From the NCBI RefSeq assembly GCF_958445495.1, contig NZ_CAUCSQ010000004.1:72990-136989 (forward strand): 64,000 nt of DNA, read 5' to 3'. How positions within the stretch are numbered: the first letter of the stretch is position 1; every line of letters begins with the position of its first letter. The notes beneath the pieces are model-generated. The model did no database searches and had not been told where the DNA came from. It was given only the letters and a program-made list of their open reading frames with translations. Of the stretch, positions 9,320 through 18,192 are shown in pieces. This DNA comes from an uncultured Bacteroides sp. (GTDB taxonomy: Bacteria > Bacteroidota > Bacteroidia > Bacteroidales > Bacteroidaceae). The translations under genes were made by a program, and so were the position numbers.

Positions 9320-10864
9320 TTACTGTTCTATTTGAACTGTCAACTTCGAATCGATATGCGCATTCGATACTTTATGTAAAAATACCTCAGGTGATGAGTT
9401 TTGCCCGGCAGTCAGTTGCTTCACATACATTTCATCCACATCCACTGCTATGACAGGAATACGAGGTTCCGGCTTTTCTGAAATAAATGTTCCATTATTC
9501 AACGTCAATTTCGCTACATGTCTGATAAACAGCCCGAAACTAGGAAGATTCTTCCATACAGTAGGCTGTGGATAGCCTTTTTCATCTTCAATGACATCTC
9601 TGAAAGAAGCCCAGTATTTATCCGGATACATGTTCTTATCCATATCATGCCGCTCCCCCTTTATAAGTTCTTTTGTCAGGAAATTCCCTTTTACCAGACC
9701 GCCCTTATTTACAAAATGAAGATTGCTCAGATAAATATTCTCTATTTTATGTCCGGGAATGCCAGTGATGGAGGAACAAAAATTTCCGGTACCATAGGCA
9801 GTTATATTACTGATTTGAATATTCCTCATGACTCCCACCGGAGGTACGGGAACGCTGTCGATATGTTTGCGTCCCCTGTCAGCCAAACGGACATACAGAG
9901 GACATTCGGTCCCTTCAATCAGTATATTATCAATACTCACTCCTTCCATCACGCCTCCATCGACAACTTCCAGAGAAATAGCCGTTATGCCGGCAGGAGT
10001 TGACTGAATGATTCGTTCACCTGCAAAACGGCTCGGTTTCACTATGCAATCCGAAATAAGGATGTTGCGGAAACCTCCGGTAGACTCCGTCCCGCATTTG
10101 ATTGCATTGGCAAAACTACTGACAATGCAATTATTTATCACAATATCCTCACAAGGAGCGGTTCCTGTGCTCTTCAAAACAATGCCGTCATCATCGGAGT
10201 CGATAATACTGTCGGACAATATAAATCTGCGACAACCGTCAATATCAATACCGTCATTGTTTCCGTTAGCATGGTTAAAGACTTTAATATCTGTAACTGT
10301 CACATCTTCACAATCCAAATAATGCTGGTTCCAGATAGCAGAATCAAGCATGGTTATCCCAGAAACAGATACATTTTTACAAGATATGAAAAGAATATTA
10401 CGCGGCCGACCGTTACAGTCTCCGGCAACTCCCTGAACCCGTCCCTTCCTGCCTCTGCCTTTTCCATCAATCGTACCTTTTCCCGTGATACTTATATGGT
10501 TGGCTTTTTCGGCATAAATTAATGCAGACCATCCCCCGGCATCTTTCAACGAACGATAAGCGGCGGGTGGTAAAAGAGGAAAATCGGCATAGTCATTGCT
10601 AGCTTCCAATACGGCTCCGCCGGACAGGTGCAGTTCTACATTATCTTTCAAGAAAATGGTACCCGACCGGAATCTTCCGGCGGGAATTACCACTTTTCCT
10701 CCTCCATTCCGAAAGGCGCTATCAATAGCTTTATTTATGGCTTGCGTATTTACCGCCAATGTATCCGCGCCATAATCCAGAATATTATAGACCCCGTCTA
10801 TGCTTCGGGCAGATACTGTGACAGTGTATGCCATAAGTATCAATAATACCAATTGTCTCTTCAT
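9320..10864 (-). CDS. Secreted GH28-like right-handed beta-helix enzyme (polygalacturonase family)
   Basis: A 514-residue protein with a signal peptide (cleavage near residue 19) and the pectate-lyase-3/GH28 opening YNILDYGADTLAVNTQAINKAI (shown in part: residues 26-47). It then has many beta-helix rungs. GH28-like acidic motifs are present: NNDGIDID at 202-209 and DSDDDGIVLK at 222-231. The usual GHG histidine motif is replaced by a FANAIKCGTES stretch and the downstream RIK motif is not evident, so the substrate may differ from plain polygalacturonan. GH28 enzymes hydrolyse alpha-linked galacturonic acid or related uronic residues by inversion. The gene has its own upstream region with CTCATTT repeats and precedes the propeller-AraC regulator. 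Confidence 0.82.
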   Translation of the reverse strand: MKRQLVLLILMAYTVTVSARSIDGVYNILDYGADTLAVNTQAINKAIDSAFRNGGGKVVIPAGRFRSGTIFLKDNVELHLSGGAVLEASNDYADFPLLPPAAYRSLKDAGGWSALIYAEKANHISITGKGTIDGKGRGRKGRVQGVAGDCNGRPRNILFISCKNVSVSGITMLDSAIWNQHYLDCEDVTVTDIKVFNHANGNNDGIDIDGCRRFILSDSIIDSDDDGIVLKSTGTAPCEDIVINNCIVSSFANAIKCGTESTGGFRNILISDCIVKPSRFAGERIIQSTPAGITAISLEVVDGGVMEGVSIDNILIEGTECPLYVRLADRGRKHIDSVPVPPVGVMRNIQISNITAYGTGNFCSSITGIPGHKIENIYLSNLHFVNKGGLVKGNFLTKELIKGERHDMDKNMYPDKYWASFRDVIEDEKGYPQPTVWKNLPSFGLFIRHVAKLTLNNGTFISEKPEPRIPVIAVDVDEMYVKQLTAGQNSSPEVFLHKVSNAHIDSKLTVQIEQ

Positions 10865-10899
10865 ATTCGCTATACGTTTATAGACAAATACGAAGAGGC

Positions 10900-10923
10900 A
10901 ATCTCATTTACTCAATCTCATTT
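10900..10923. promoter_or_regulatory. Tandem AATCTCATTT repeat upstream of the GH28-like gene
   Basis: Two exact AATCTCATTT copies (10900-10909 and 10914-10923), 14 bp apart, lie 36-59 bp upstream of the start codon at 10864. They share the TCTCATTT core with sites upstream of the ECF sigma gene and the propeller-AraC gene. Confidence 0.4.
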
Positions 10924-10930
10924 GAATTAT

Positions 10931-11496
10931 TTACCGGCCAATCAATTCAATCATATAACTATATGTATATTTCTTATCAAGCAGCCTATATTGGTTGTGC
11001 GGATACATTCCCCAACTATTATCACCTCCCAGCCCACGCTGTTTCAAATCTATATGCAAAAATATATTCTTTCGGGGGACAATGTCAACAGTATGTTGCA
11101 GTTTACGGGTAAGTCCCGGGTCAAGGTCTTCCGGTGCAAAATGCAGGGCAGAAAATGCAATAGGCTGCAAACCAGTGATTTTCACTCCTTGCCCGTCATT
11201 ATCCAGTAAAGACAACCAACGGACATCTGTTTTGTTACCGGTCAGACCAATACTTCCCGTCACAATGACAGAACCATTGTCACGTATCAAATATTCCATA
11301 ACATACGGAACCCGGATGTCACTCAATATCCAATTAACCTTTACAGACAACCCCTTCTTATTTTTTTCGTCTATTGTCACACTTTCCACATAACGGTTGA
11401 CATGAGCAGTTCGCCAGACACCTGTCAGAGCCGGCATTTTATTCCCGAAATCATTATCGACCGGAGCACGCCAGAAAGCGATATGTTCCAATTGCT
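10931..11496 (-). pseudogene. 3' remnant of a GH2 beta-galactosidase (LacZ-type) gene
   Basis: About 190 codons of the C-terminal domain of a LacZ-type GH2 enzyme. Recognisable pieces are FWRAPVDNDFG at the start, LPxR-type spacing inside, and GLGGDNSWGMYPHNQYRL near the end, the canonical domain-5 signature. The catalytic barrel and N-terminal domains, about 800 residues, are missing. The frame stays open upstream into foreign sequence, where a chance ATG gives a 202-codon frame, but that upstream part is HTCS sequence read out of frame. This is a deletion remnant with no enzymatic potential. It records that a beta-galactosidase was once part of this locus. Confidence 0.85.
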
Positions 11497-11702
11497 CCGT
11501 CAAACCGTTCCACAGAACTTGCCGTACCAATCCAGACATACCCTAAAGAATCTTTATAAAAAGTACTGACCATTAAATCAGAAAGACCGTCGGTTTCGGA
11601 AAGGCTACGAAAAGAAAGAGAAATAGAATAAACAGACAAACTTACAAATAACAGACAAAGAGTAAGAACAGGCTTCACCGTATATCGTATTAGATTGCGC
11701 AT
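11494..11702 (-). pseudogene. 5' remnant of a hybrid two-component system (HTCS) regulator gene
   Basis: About 67 codons beginning MRNLIRYTVKP: signal peptide, then FRSLSETDGLSDLM and GYVWIGTASSVERFDG, the first propeller blade of an HTCS. Homology ends abruptly after the FDG codons near 11494-11502, where GH2 beta-galactosidase sequence begins in another frame. A stop follows at 11454. A full HTCS is about 1350 residues, so over 95% is lost. An in-frame ATG at 11771 would extend the start, but the ATG at 11702 gives a standard signal peptide. The deletion removed this locus's own kinase-type regulator, leaving the kinase-less propeller-AraC protein at 6431-9211. Confidence 0.85.
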
Positions 11703-11827
11703 AGGAGACTCATATTTAACAAAACAATGCAAACCTACATAAAATATTTCAGATTTCATGTAGGTCTGCACAAAAACAGAACACCGGCTTCACTATAAGT
11801 TTCCGGAGAAAATCCTTTCCCTTTACT

Positions 11828-14104
11828 TCACAGTCTCACCTTTACCTGTGTCCCCCGATAGACAACCGGGATTTTCTTATCATTCACTTCTACGGCTGCA
11901 GGTTTGCCGGCACTTCTGAAAACAGCATTCATCTTCGGCTGTCCGTCCAGCCAGAGCCTGAGTTTCTTACCTTCCGTTTTCCGGATGGCAAACAGCTTGG
12001 AGAGTGATGAAAAATATGTTTCGCCGTCCCGCCTCAACGCGCTTCCGTAAGCGATGAAGAAATCTTTAGCATCCTTCGCTTCCGTACCCTCCGGATAAGA
12101 GACAGCAAACATATAAGCGTCGGTCATCCAACCGTCCGGCATAATCCACGAATTACTGTGCATCAGTCTTCCATCAGCCAATTGATTGATATACAAATCG
12201 GTAATTTTACCTTTATGGCGGATACGGAGACCTATCCAATCCTGCCCCTCCCTTCTTTCCATTTGAGGCAGGTCTTTTTCATCGGGAGTATCTTTCAGGA
12301 TAATGGCAGTCAATCCTTTCACCCGGTTCACCTCTGCGGGCAAATGGAAAGAATAATAAGTTTCCGTACCTTTCAAGTCTTCCGTAGGAGCTTCCAGCTC
12401 TTCCCAATACAAATCTTCGGGATAATCATGGACAAAATCGGACTTAGCCAGCATGCGGGGATACAGAGGACGAATGACTACCGAGGAATTTCCATTCGTC
12501 ACATTCACGTCGATGCCGGATTTCTTATAAACGCCGTTGGTGTGCCACAACCATTCAAACTGTCCTATCTTATGCGTCTTCAAGTCGTCAATCATATAAA
12601 TCACATTATCCATCCAGAGGAAATGGCGGAAATTGCGACTGAAATTGTCAGAAACAGGACCGGTTCCGTTCGCCAGCACATATTTCACATCGCCCGCATC
12701 CAGCAGATGATGTAAGTACCCTCTCAACATAGAACCGCCGTACTGCTGCTCGCGCGACTGTCCTTTCCCGTTGAACAGCACTACATTGTGCGCCTGACTT
12801 TGAAAGAAATAATTGCGATAGGCAGGATTCGGATACCAGCAGTTTCCCGCATCCTTTATGATATCCACCCCTTTATGGAAAAGGATAAAAGAATTGGCAT
12901 CCGCATGAGAGTGGTTCCAGGTATGGCCGCTCTTCACGGCAAGCATTGTGGCATCCTTTTCCCATGAGTCACGCATAGTGGCCCAACCGAAATCCGAAAA
13001 CAGTTGCGAAGTTTTCAGTTCGGGAGTTACGGGGGCCTTACTCAAATCAGGCGTATAAAGAAAACCCGTCGGACGGTTCAGGAAAAAACCGTCGCGGTGC
13101 TGGCCTTGCTCCACCTGAGTTATATACCACAGAATAATCGGGTCTTTCAGTCCCAACGCATACAACAGCATCATACTGGATTCCGCCGACACGTTTTTGT
13201 GGCTATCTCCGAAATTCAGACTATACAGCATTCCCGTACGCGGATAACAGACTTGGGAAAAGTAGTTCGGCAGTTTCGCCAATTGAGGAATATCACCGGG
13301 ATTCTGCCCGGGATGAGTATTTATCCACGCTATCCGGAACAGCAGGGCTTCCTGAATGCCAAAATTCGCATAATTCAGACTTTCATACATTCCACCGGAC
13401 TCATCGAAACTCTTCGCCTTCTGTTGCAACACATCACCGGCAAAATCAAACCATTCGGGAAGAGACTCGTGAAGTTGCTCCACCCATTCCCTTGCTTCCG
13501 GAAGTTCATTTTGAAGGCTCAATGCCAATAATCCGCCCTGGCACACACAGGAAGTCCACCAGTTATGCCCCATGGAATTCAAGGAATGAATGCGGGAGGG
13601 TTCTAATAACCAGTCGCCCAAAGCCGGTTCTACCGCCAACCGTTTCAAGCCGCCGGCTATCTTTTTCCTTTCCGAAGAAGACATCACGTTATAAGCTGCA
13701 TCATATCCTAAGGCAGAAAGAAAACTCTTATGTGCCATGCCCAGTTGGGAACGCCACACGGGGATACGCGCCATCATCTCCATATCTCCCCATGACTCGG
13801 CTTCCACTGCTTTCAAAAGGATTTCTTTAATCACATCCGCATATTCTTTATCATCCGTCATCAGATAGGCCAACGAAAGATAATCGAGCCGGTTGAAGTC
13901 TTTCTTCCGCAAAGCCTCATCCGCAGCCTTTTTAATATCTTCCCAGGCTTTCTGCAACTCCGGTTCATTCTGCATGCGCTGTTTCACCTGCTGAATGCGT
14001 TGCGGGGTATATAAAAGCGAAGGATGTTTTATCTTTTGCGCATATACGGACATTGTAAACAACATTCCGATTAAATACAGGATGATTTGTTTCATGGCAT
14101 TCAT
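11828..14104 (-). CDS. Heparinase II/III-like polysaccharide lyase
   Basis: A 758-residue secreted protein. After the signal peptide comes an all-helical (alpha/alpha) toroid region (about 30-350), with the stretch SRIHSLNSMGHNWW and the tyrosine-containing SGGMYESLNYANFG near residue 240. A C-terminal heparinase II/III-like beta-sandwich region follows, with the family hallmark SGHTWNHSHADANSFILFHKG near 390-410 and DAGNCWYP. Lyases of this fold cleave uronic-acid polysaccharides by beta-elimination. The CAZy family (PL12, 15, 17, 21 or other) cannot be assigned by eye. It starts five bases after the stop of the preceding gene; the ATG at 14095 is an alternative start with better spacing from AGAAGAA. 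Confidence 0.85.
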   Translation of the reverse strand: MNAMKQIILYLIGMLFTMSVYAQKIKHPSLLYTPQRIQQVKQRMQNEPELQKAWEDIKKAADEALRKKDFNRLDYLSLAYLMTDDKEYADVIKEILLKAVEAESWGDMEMMARIPVWRSQLGMAHKSFLSALGYDAAYNVMSSSERKKIAGGLKRLAVEPALGDWLLEPSRIHSLNSMGHNWWTSCVCQGGLLALSLQNELPEAREWVEQLHESLPEWFDFAGDVLQQKAKSFDESGGMYESLNYANFGIQEALLFRIAWINTHPGQNPGDIPQLAKLPNYFSQVCYPRTGMLYSLNFGDSHKNVSAESSMMLLYALGLKDPIILWYITQVEQGQHRDGFFLNRPTGFLYTPDLSKAPVTPELKTSQLFSDFGWATMRDSWEKDATMLAVKSGHTWNHSHADANSFILFHKGVDIIKDAGNCWYPNPAYRNYFFQSQAHNVVLFNGKGQSREQQYGGSMLRGYLHHLLDAGDVKYVLANGTGPVSDNFSRNFRHFLWMDNVIYMIDDLKTHKIGQFEWLWHTNGVYKKSGIDVNVTNGNSSVVIRPLYPRMLAKSDFVHDYPEDLYWEELEAPTEDLKGTETYYSFHLPAEVNRVKGLTAIILKDTPDEKDLPQMERREGQDWIGLRIRHKGKITDLYINQLADGRLMHSNSWIMPDGWMTDAYMFAVSYPEGTEAKDAKDFFIAYGSALRRDGETYFSSLSKLFAIRKTEGKKLRLWLDGQPKMNAVFRSAGKPAAVEVNDKKIPVVYRGTQVKVRL

Positions 14105-14109
14105 TTCTT

Positions 14110-16032
14110 CTATTTTAAACGTTCAATATTGATTAAAAACTCTTCCAGAACCACATTAAACTCTTCCGGACGCTCCATATTCATCATGTGTCCGCAATCC
14201 TCAATCACTTTCAACTTCCCGTTAGGAAGATAATCGAGGATTTGAGGTTTCTTTGAGAACCGGTTATCAGGCGAATGCCCTTCCACAATCAAAGCCGGTA
14301 CGTCAGGATGGCTCCTTTTCAATCTTTCAATGGCATCCAGCCCCGCTACCACCCGCACTTCCTTATGCAAGGGTTGCCATGCGTCCCATTCGTCAATCAT
14401 CCGCCACAAAGGCGCGCGCATCCGTTCACGCCGGCTTCCCCCGGATTTCATCAACCCCTCAAACCACTCCCGTTTCATGACATCCACCCCTTTCTTTTTC
14501 AAAGCAGCAATTTCTTCGTCGCGTTTCACGGCTTCCTCTTTTGTCATAGGCTGGCTCGGTCCTTTGGACTTCCGTATGTTTCCACTGGCTAAAAAAGCGG
14601 ACAACATCCGTTCCGGGAAATACGCCAGCATATCGGCAGTGACGAACCCGCCCAGGGAAAGCCCGACAATATGCGCCTTCCGGATATGCAGGGAGTCCAT
14701 CAAAGCAACCAAATCCTCCGCATGCGTGAATTGATAATCTTCCGTTTGAGGGGAAGAAACGCCGTATCCCCTCAAATCATAACGGATAACGCGATAATTT
14801 TTCGCAAACACAGAGAATTGCCCATCCCACATACGATGGTCGAGAGAATGTCCGTGAACAAAGATTAGCGGTTCGCCCCGGCCCGCCTCTTCATAATACA
14901 AGGAGCCGTTTCCTACCTGAATACGTCCCTGCTTCACAACGGACGGATTGCCCTTTACGATTTCCGATACTGTCCGTGAAATGACCGGGCTGCCGAAAAA
15001 AGAAGAGAAACCGTCTTCTTTGACGGACGAACCTGCCACATGGGCAATGAAGAATCCGTAAACCTTATCGCGTTTATTGAGCCACGGATAAGCGCCGGCC
15101 CATCCCGGAGAGCTTATCTGAAAAGCTTCACCTGTTTTTTTATCTACCAGCTCACGCCATTCTCCCAATCCGTAGATTCCGTTATGAGATTGTCCCAATC
15201 CCTTCATCACATAATTATCAGAAGGGATTGCCGCACCCCTCACCTGGTCGGCCTGCATCTCTTTCACCGTTTCCGCCGATACAATCCGCTTGCCCTCATA
15301 CGTCCCGTCGTGATAAACCATAGACAGAAAACGCATATAATCATTCAGTGTGGTACACAGTCCCCCTCCCAGCATAGGCGCATGGCCGCCCTCCGTATTG
15401 ACCGGCGTGAAATGGGAACTCTTCATACCCAAAGGTTGCGCCAGCAACTCCTGAAAAAGGGTTTCGAACTCTTTCCCCGCCGCCTTCTCCGCCATTCTTC
15501 CGGCAATCTGCATGGCAAGTCCTCCATACTCAAAACGGCTTCCGGGAGCAAAGACCGTATCCAAAGGAAGGATTTCCACAATCGCCGAATCCAGATGATT
15601 GTAGTTGTCTATACGAGGTTCCGGAAGATACGGGCGCACCCCCGAAGTATGGGACAATAATTGCCGCAAAAGGATTTTGCCTTTGGCATCTCCCTTAAAT
15701 TCCGGCAGCCACTTCTCTACCGGGTCTTCCCATCCTAAATCCGTACGGTCGACTACCGCCCCGACCACGGTTGCCGCCACCCATTTTCCGGCGGAAGCGA
15801 CATAGACTTTCGTATCGGACGTATAACCGCCGTAATCTTTCCGAAAAACTACAGAGTCGTTCTTCACCACGCAAACGGATGCTCCGGGATAATACCCCTT
15901 ATCCACCCATCCCCGTATGAGGGAGTCCAGAGGCGAGAAATCATACAGTCTTTCCCTGCCGGGCGACACCTTGCAGGAAACGGCAAAAAAGCAGAGGCAC
16001 GCAAAAGCGGCAATTAACAAGCGGCTGTTCAT
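14110..16032 (-). CDS. Fusion lipoprotein: serine beta-lactamase-like domain plus alpha/beta hydrolase
   Basis: A 640-residue protein with lipobox AVSC (cysteine 20). Residues about 30-360 form a class C beta-lactamase/D-Ala-D-Ala peptidase-like (EstB type) domain. The SxxK motif is S80-AGK83, and the YxN position reads Y169-G-G rather than Y-x-N. Residues about 370-640 form an alpha/beta hydrolase with oxyanion motif HGHS, nucleophile elbow G-L-S459-L-G-G, acid probably D589 and catalytic H615 (DCGHMMNME). Both domains look catalytically complete except for the altered YGG. In this operon, between GH127 and a heparinase-like lyase, esterase activity on acylated glycans is more plausible than antibiotic resistance. 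That role is inferred. Confidence 0.85.
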   Translation of the reverse strand: MNSRLLIAAFACLCFFAVSCKVSPGRERLYDFSPLDSLIRGWVDKGYYPGASVCVVKNDSVVFRKDYGGYTSDTKVYVASAGKWVAATVVGAVVDRTDLGWEDPVEKWLPEFKGDAKGKILLRQLLSHTSGVRPYLPEPRIDNYNHLDSAIVEILPLDTVFAPGSRFEYGGLAMQIAGRMAEKAAGKEFETLFQELLAQPLGMKSSHFTPVNTEGGHAPMLGGGLCTTLNDYMRFLSMVYHDGTYEGKRIVSAETVKEMQADQVRGAAIPSDNYVMKGLGQSHNGIYGLGEWRELVDKKTGEAFQISSPGWAGAYPWLNKRDKVYGFFIAHVAGSSVKEDGFSSFFGSPVISRTVSEIVKGNPSVVKQGRIQVGNGSLYYEEAGRGEPLIFVHGHSLDHRMWDGQFSVFAKNYRVIRYDLRGYGVSSPQTEDYQFTHAEDLVALMDSLHIRKAHIVGLSLGGFVTADMLAYFPERMLSAFLASGNIRKSKGPSQPMTKEEAVKRDEEIAALKKKGVDVMKREWFEGLMKSGGSRRERMRAPLWRMIDEWDAWQPLHKEVRVVAGLDAIERLKRSHPDVPALIVEGHSPDNRFSKKPQILDYLPNGKLKVIEDCGHMMNMERPEEFNVVLEEFLINIERLK

Positions 16033-16096
16033 TTTGTCATTCGTTTAATTTTTCTTTATTTTCCTTTATTTCCGACAGACCTGTCACGAATACACC

Positions 16097-18028
16097 CTAT
16101 TCCGGCTGCAAGTCCCAATATACCACATAACGCTGGTGATGCAAATCATAAAGCGGACGAATCACATCTCCCTGCTCGGTCGTAAACTTCAATTCATCCC
16201 CCTCACGCTGCAATGCACGTTCCGGATGCTTTACGTCTATCTTCAACGAAGTACGCAGCCCGGCGGGAACATGAAAATCATAAGTATAATAGTCATTATA
16301 AAGAGCGGGATTTGAAAAAGGAGCGGGCGCCTGCATGCCTTCAGTTCCCCGTTCTCCCGCCAATACCAACGGCCCGTACAGTAAAGCCGCCTTAGCCGGA
16401 TTATCCGGAGTAGGCTCCAGCCTGAACTGCATCGGATAAGTCACAGCAATCCGGTCGCCTTCTTTCCATTCACGGGTAACGGCAATATAAGAACCCGGTT
16501 TCTGCCTGACGGCTATTTTCTTGCCATTCACCGATACTTTCACATTTTTGCTCCATGAAGGATAGCGCAGGTAGATAGTTGTGCGGACGGGTTTCCCGGT
16601 ATGCAGGCTGAAATATGTCGTTTCATCCTGCGGGAACTTCGTTTCCTGACGCAGCGTCAATCCTTTTTCTTTCCATGTCACTTGAGAAGGGATAAACAGA
16701 TTTACATATATGCCTTGACTATTGTGGTAATAAATGGCTTCCCCGTATTTGGCATGGCTTTCAAATCCGCTGCCGACACAACACCAGAAAGAGTTTTCCT
16801 TAGTGCTGTACAACTTGTGAGAGCCGGAAAGCAGAGGCAGGAAATAAGCCACCATCCCGGTTTCGGGGTCTTGCTGTCCCAAGATGTGATTGTACAAAGC
16901 CCTCTCGTAATAGTCCGCGACAGATGCGTCGGCCGTCCAACAGAAAAGGTGGCGGCTCAGTTTGAGCATATTATAGGTGCAACAAGTCTCTCCGGTATAA
17001 CCCGTCAGATGCAGGGAGAGTTTCTCCGGGTCAAAGTAATGTTCTTTGTCGCTGCTACATCCCGGCGCAAAAGTATGGCGATCAATCATCGTATGCCAAA
17101 AAAATTCCGACAGTTTTTTACTTGTCTCGTTTCGGGTCAATTCATAGTTGCGGGCTTCCGCTATCACTTTCGGGATGAATGTATTGGTATGCTTCGTCCC
17201 TAAGTCGTCACGAGACTCTTTCAGCGGGTCAATCACGTCATTGTGATAGAAGTATTCCGCCAGCCAGCGGTAACGCTCATCCCCCGTCACCGAATACAAG
17301 TTGTAAAACGATTCGTTGATACCCCCGAATTCATTGCGAATCATAAGCCTGCGGGTTTCCTCACCAAGCGGTTTCAGTTTGTCGTATGCCCAGTCGCCCA
17401 TACGGGTTACGATAGCCAACGCTTTCTGATTGCCGGCATACAGGTACTGGTCTATCAGGCCGGAAAACAGCTTATGCAAAGTGTACCAGGGAGCCCAGAC
17501 ACTCTTTCCCCGAATGTTCCGGTTTATCAACTCTTCGGGCCATGCACTCAAGTACCCGTTTTTCAACGCATTCTGCACTTCCTCCAGCCCGTTAACCAGA
17601 CTGTCGCCTTTTAACTTGAAGATTTCACTGCCGGTAGCCGCATACATCAGACCGAGTGCCGAAAGCATGTGTCCGGTGGTATGTCCGCGAAGCTCGCAAT
17701 CCAAAGACTCCCATCCGCCGAGCTTCTTCACGGTCATATATCCGCCCTCGCGCCCGGCAAACACGCCGGCATTGGTACGGAAGCTGTGTAACAGGCGGTT
17801 GACGTCTATTGAAGTCATCCAGGCGGAATCCCGAAGCATATTATCACGGAAACGGCTCGGCAGCAGACGGACGTCTTTCAGGTCGAAACTTTCTGCCTGT
17901 ACCGGAACGATTGTCTCTTTCTCCAGTTTTCCCCGATGTTGTCCGGGATATACGGATTGAGCGGACATGACACCCGGAAATACCGATGCCATCCCTAATA
18001 ATGTCGTAACTAAAACTTTTTTATTCAT
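16097..18028 (-). CDS. GH127 beta-L-arabinofuranosidase family enzyme
   Basis: A 643-residue secreted protein (signal peptide about 1-23) with an (alpha/alpha)6 barrel followed by beta-sandwich domains. The GH127 zinc/cysteine active site is recognisable by comparison with HypBA1: E347-T-C349 (GETCCTYNMLKLSR), then C416-C417 in FWCCVGSGFESH, and a likely acid/base glutamate in SDKEHYF (E329). One of the paired cysteines is the nucleophile in the characterised enzyme. It removes terminal beta-L-arabinofuranosyl or related sugars; family members in pectin loci act on varied side chains. It is first in an operon with the hydrolase fusion (64 bp downstream) and the lyase. Confidence 0.9.
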   Translation of the reverse strand: MNKKVLVTTLLGMASVFPGVMSAQSVYPGQHRGKLEKETIVPVQAESFDLKDVRLLPSRFRDNMLRDSAWMTSIDVNRLLHSFRTNAGVFAGREGGYMTVKKLGGWESLDCELRGHTTGHMLSALGLMYAATGSEIFKLKGDSLVNGLEEVQNALKNGYLSAWPEELINRNIRGKSVWAPWYTLHKLFSGLIDQYLYAGNQKALAIVTRMGDWAYDKLKPLGEETRRLMIRNEFGGINESFYNLYSVTGDERYRWLAEYFYHNDVIDPLKESRDDLGTKHTNTFIPKVIAEARNYELTRNETSKKLSEFFWHTMIDRHTFAPGCSSDKEHYFDPEKLSLHLTGYTGETCCTYNMLKLSRHLFCWTADASVADYYERALYNHILGQQDPETGMVAYFLPLLSGSHKLYSTKENSFWCCVGSGFESHAKYGEAIYYHNSQGIYVNLFIPSQVTWKEKGLTLRQETKFPQDETTYFSLHTGKPVRTTIYLRYPSWSKNVKVSVNGKKIAVRQKPGSYIAVTREWKEGDRIAVTYPMQFRLEPTPDNPAKAALLYGPLVLAGERGTEGMQAPAPFSNPALYNDYYTYDFHVPAGLRTSLKIDVKHPERALQREGDELKFTTEQGDVIRPLYDLHHQRYVVYWDLQPE

Positions 18029-18158
18029 ATTATTTCCATTTTTTACTTATTAGATACGAACAAAGCATTTCAAACACTCAAAGCCGCAAAATTATTTAAT
18101 AAAGCTGCAATTCTTTAATTTAACGCGCATTTTCTCATAAAATTCACTCAAAACATCC

Positions 18159-18192
18159 TATCTTTGATTCCCGAAACAAAGAAAGGAGCTGC
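18159..18192 (+). promoter_or_regulatory. Promoter -7 element and strong ribosome binding site of the HipA-like gene
   Basis: TATCTTTG (18159-18166) matches TAnnTTTG exactly. AAAGAAAGGAG (about 18177-18187) ends seven bases before the ATG at 18193. A clear AGGAG Shine-Dalgarno is unusual in this window, where most starts have only A-rich leaders. No exact -33 TTTG is present, though a T-rich stretch lies at 18131-18134. Confidence 0.6.

Noticed and set aside
14110..16032. Antibiotic-resistance beta-lactamase
   Set aside because: The domain is of the EstB/peptidase-like type, lacks a YxN motif, is fused to an alpha/beta hydrolase and sits in a glycan operon.
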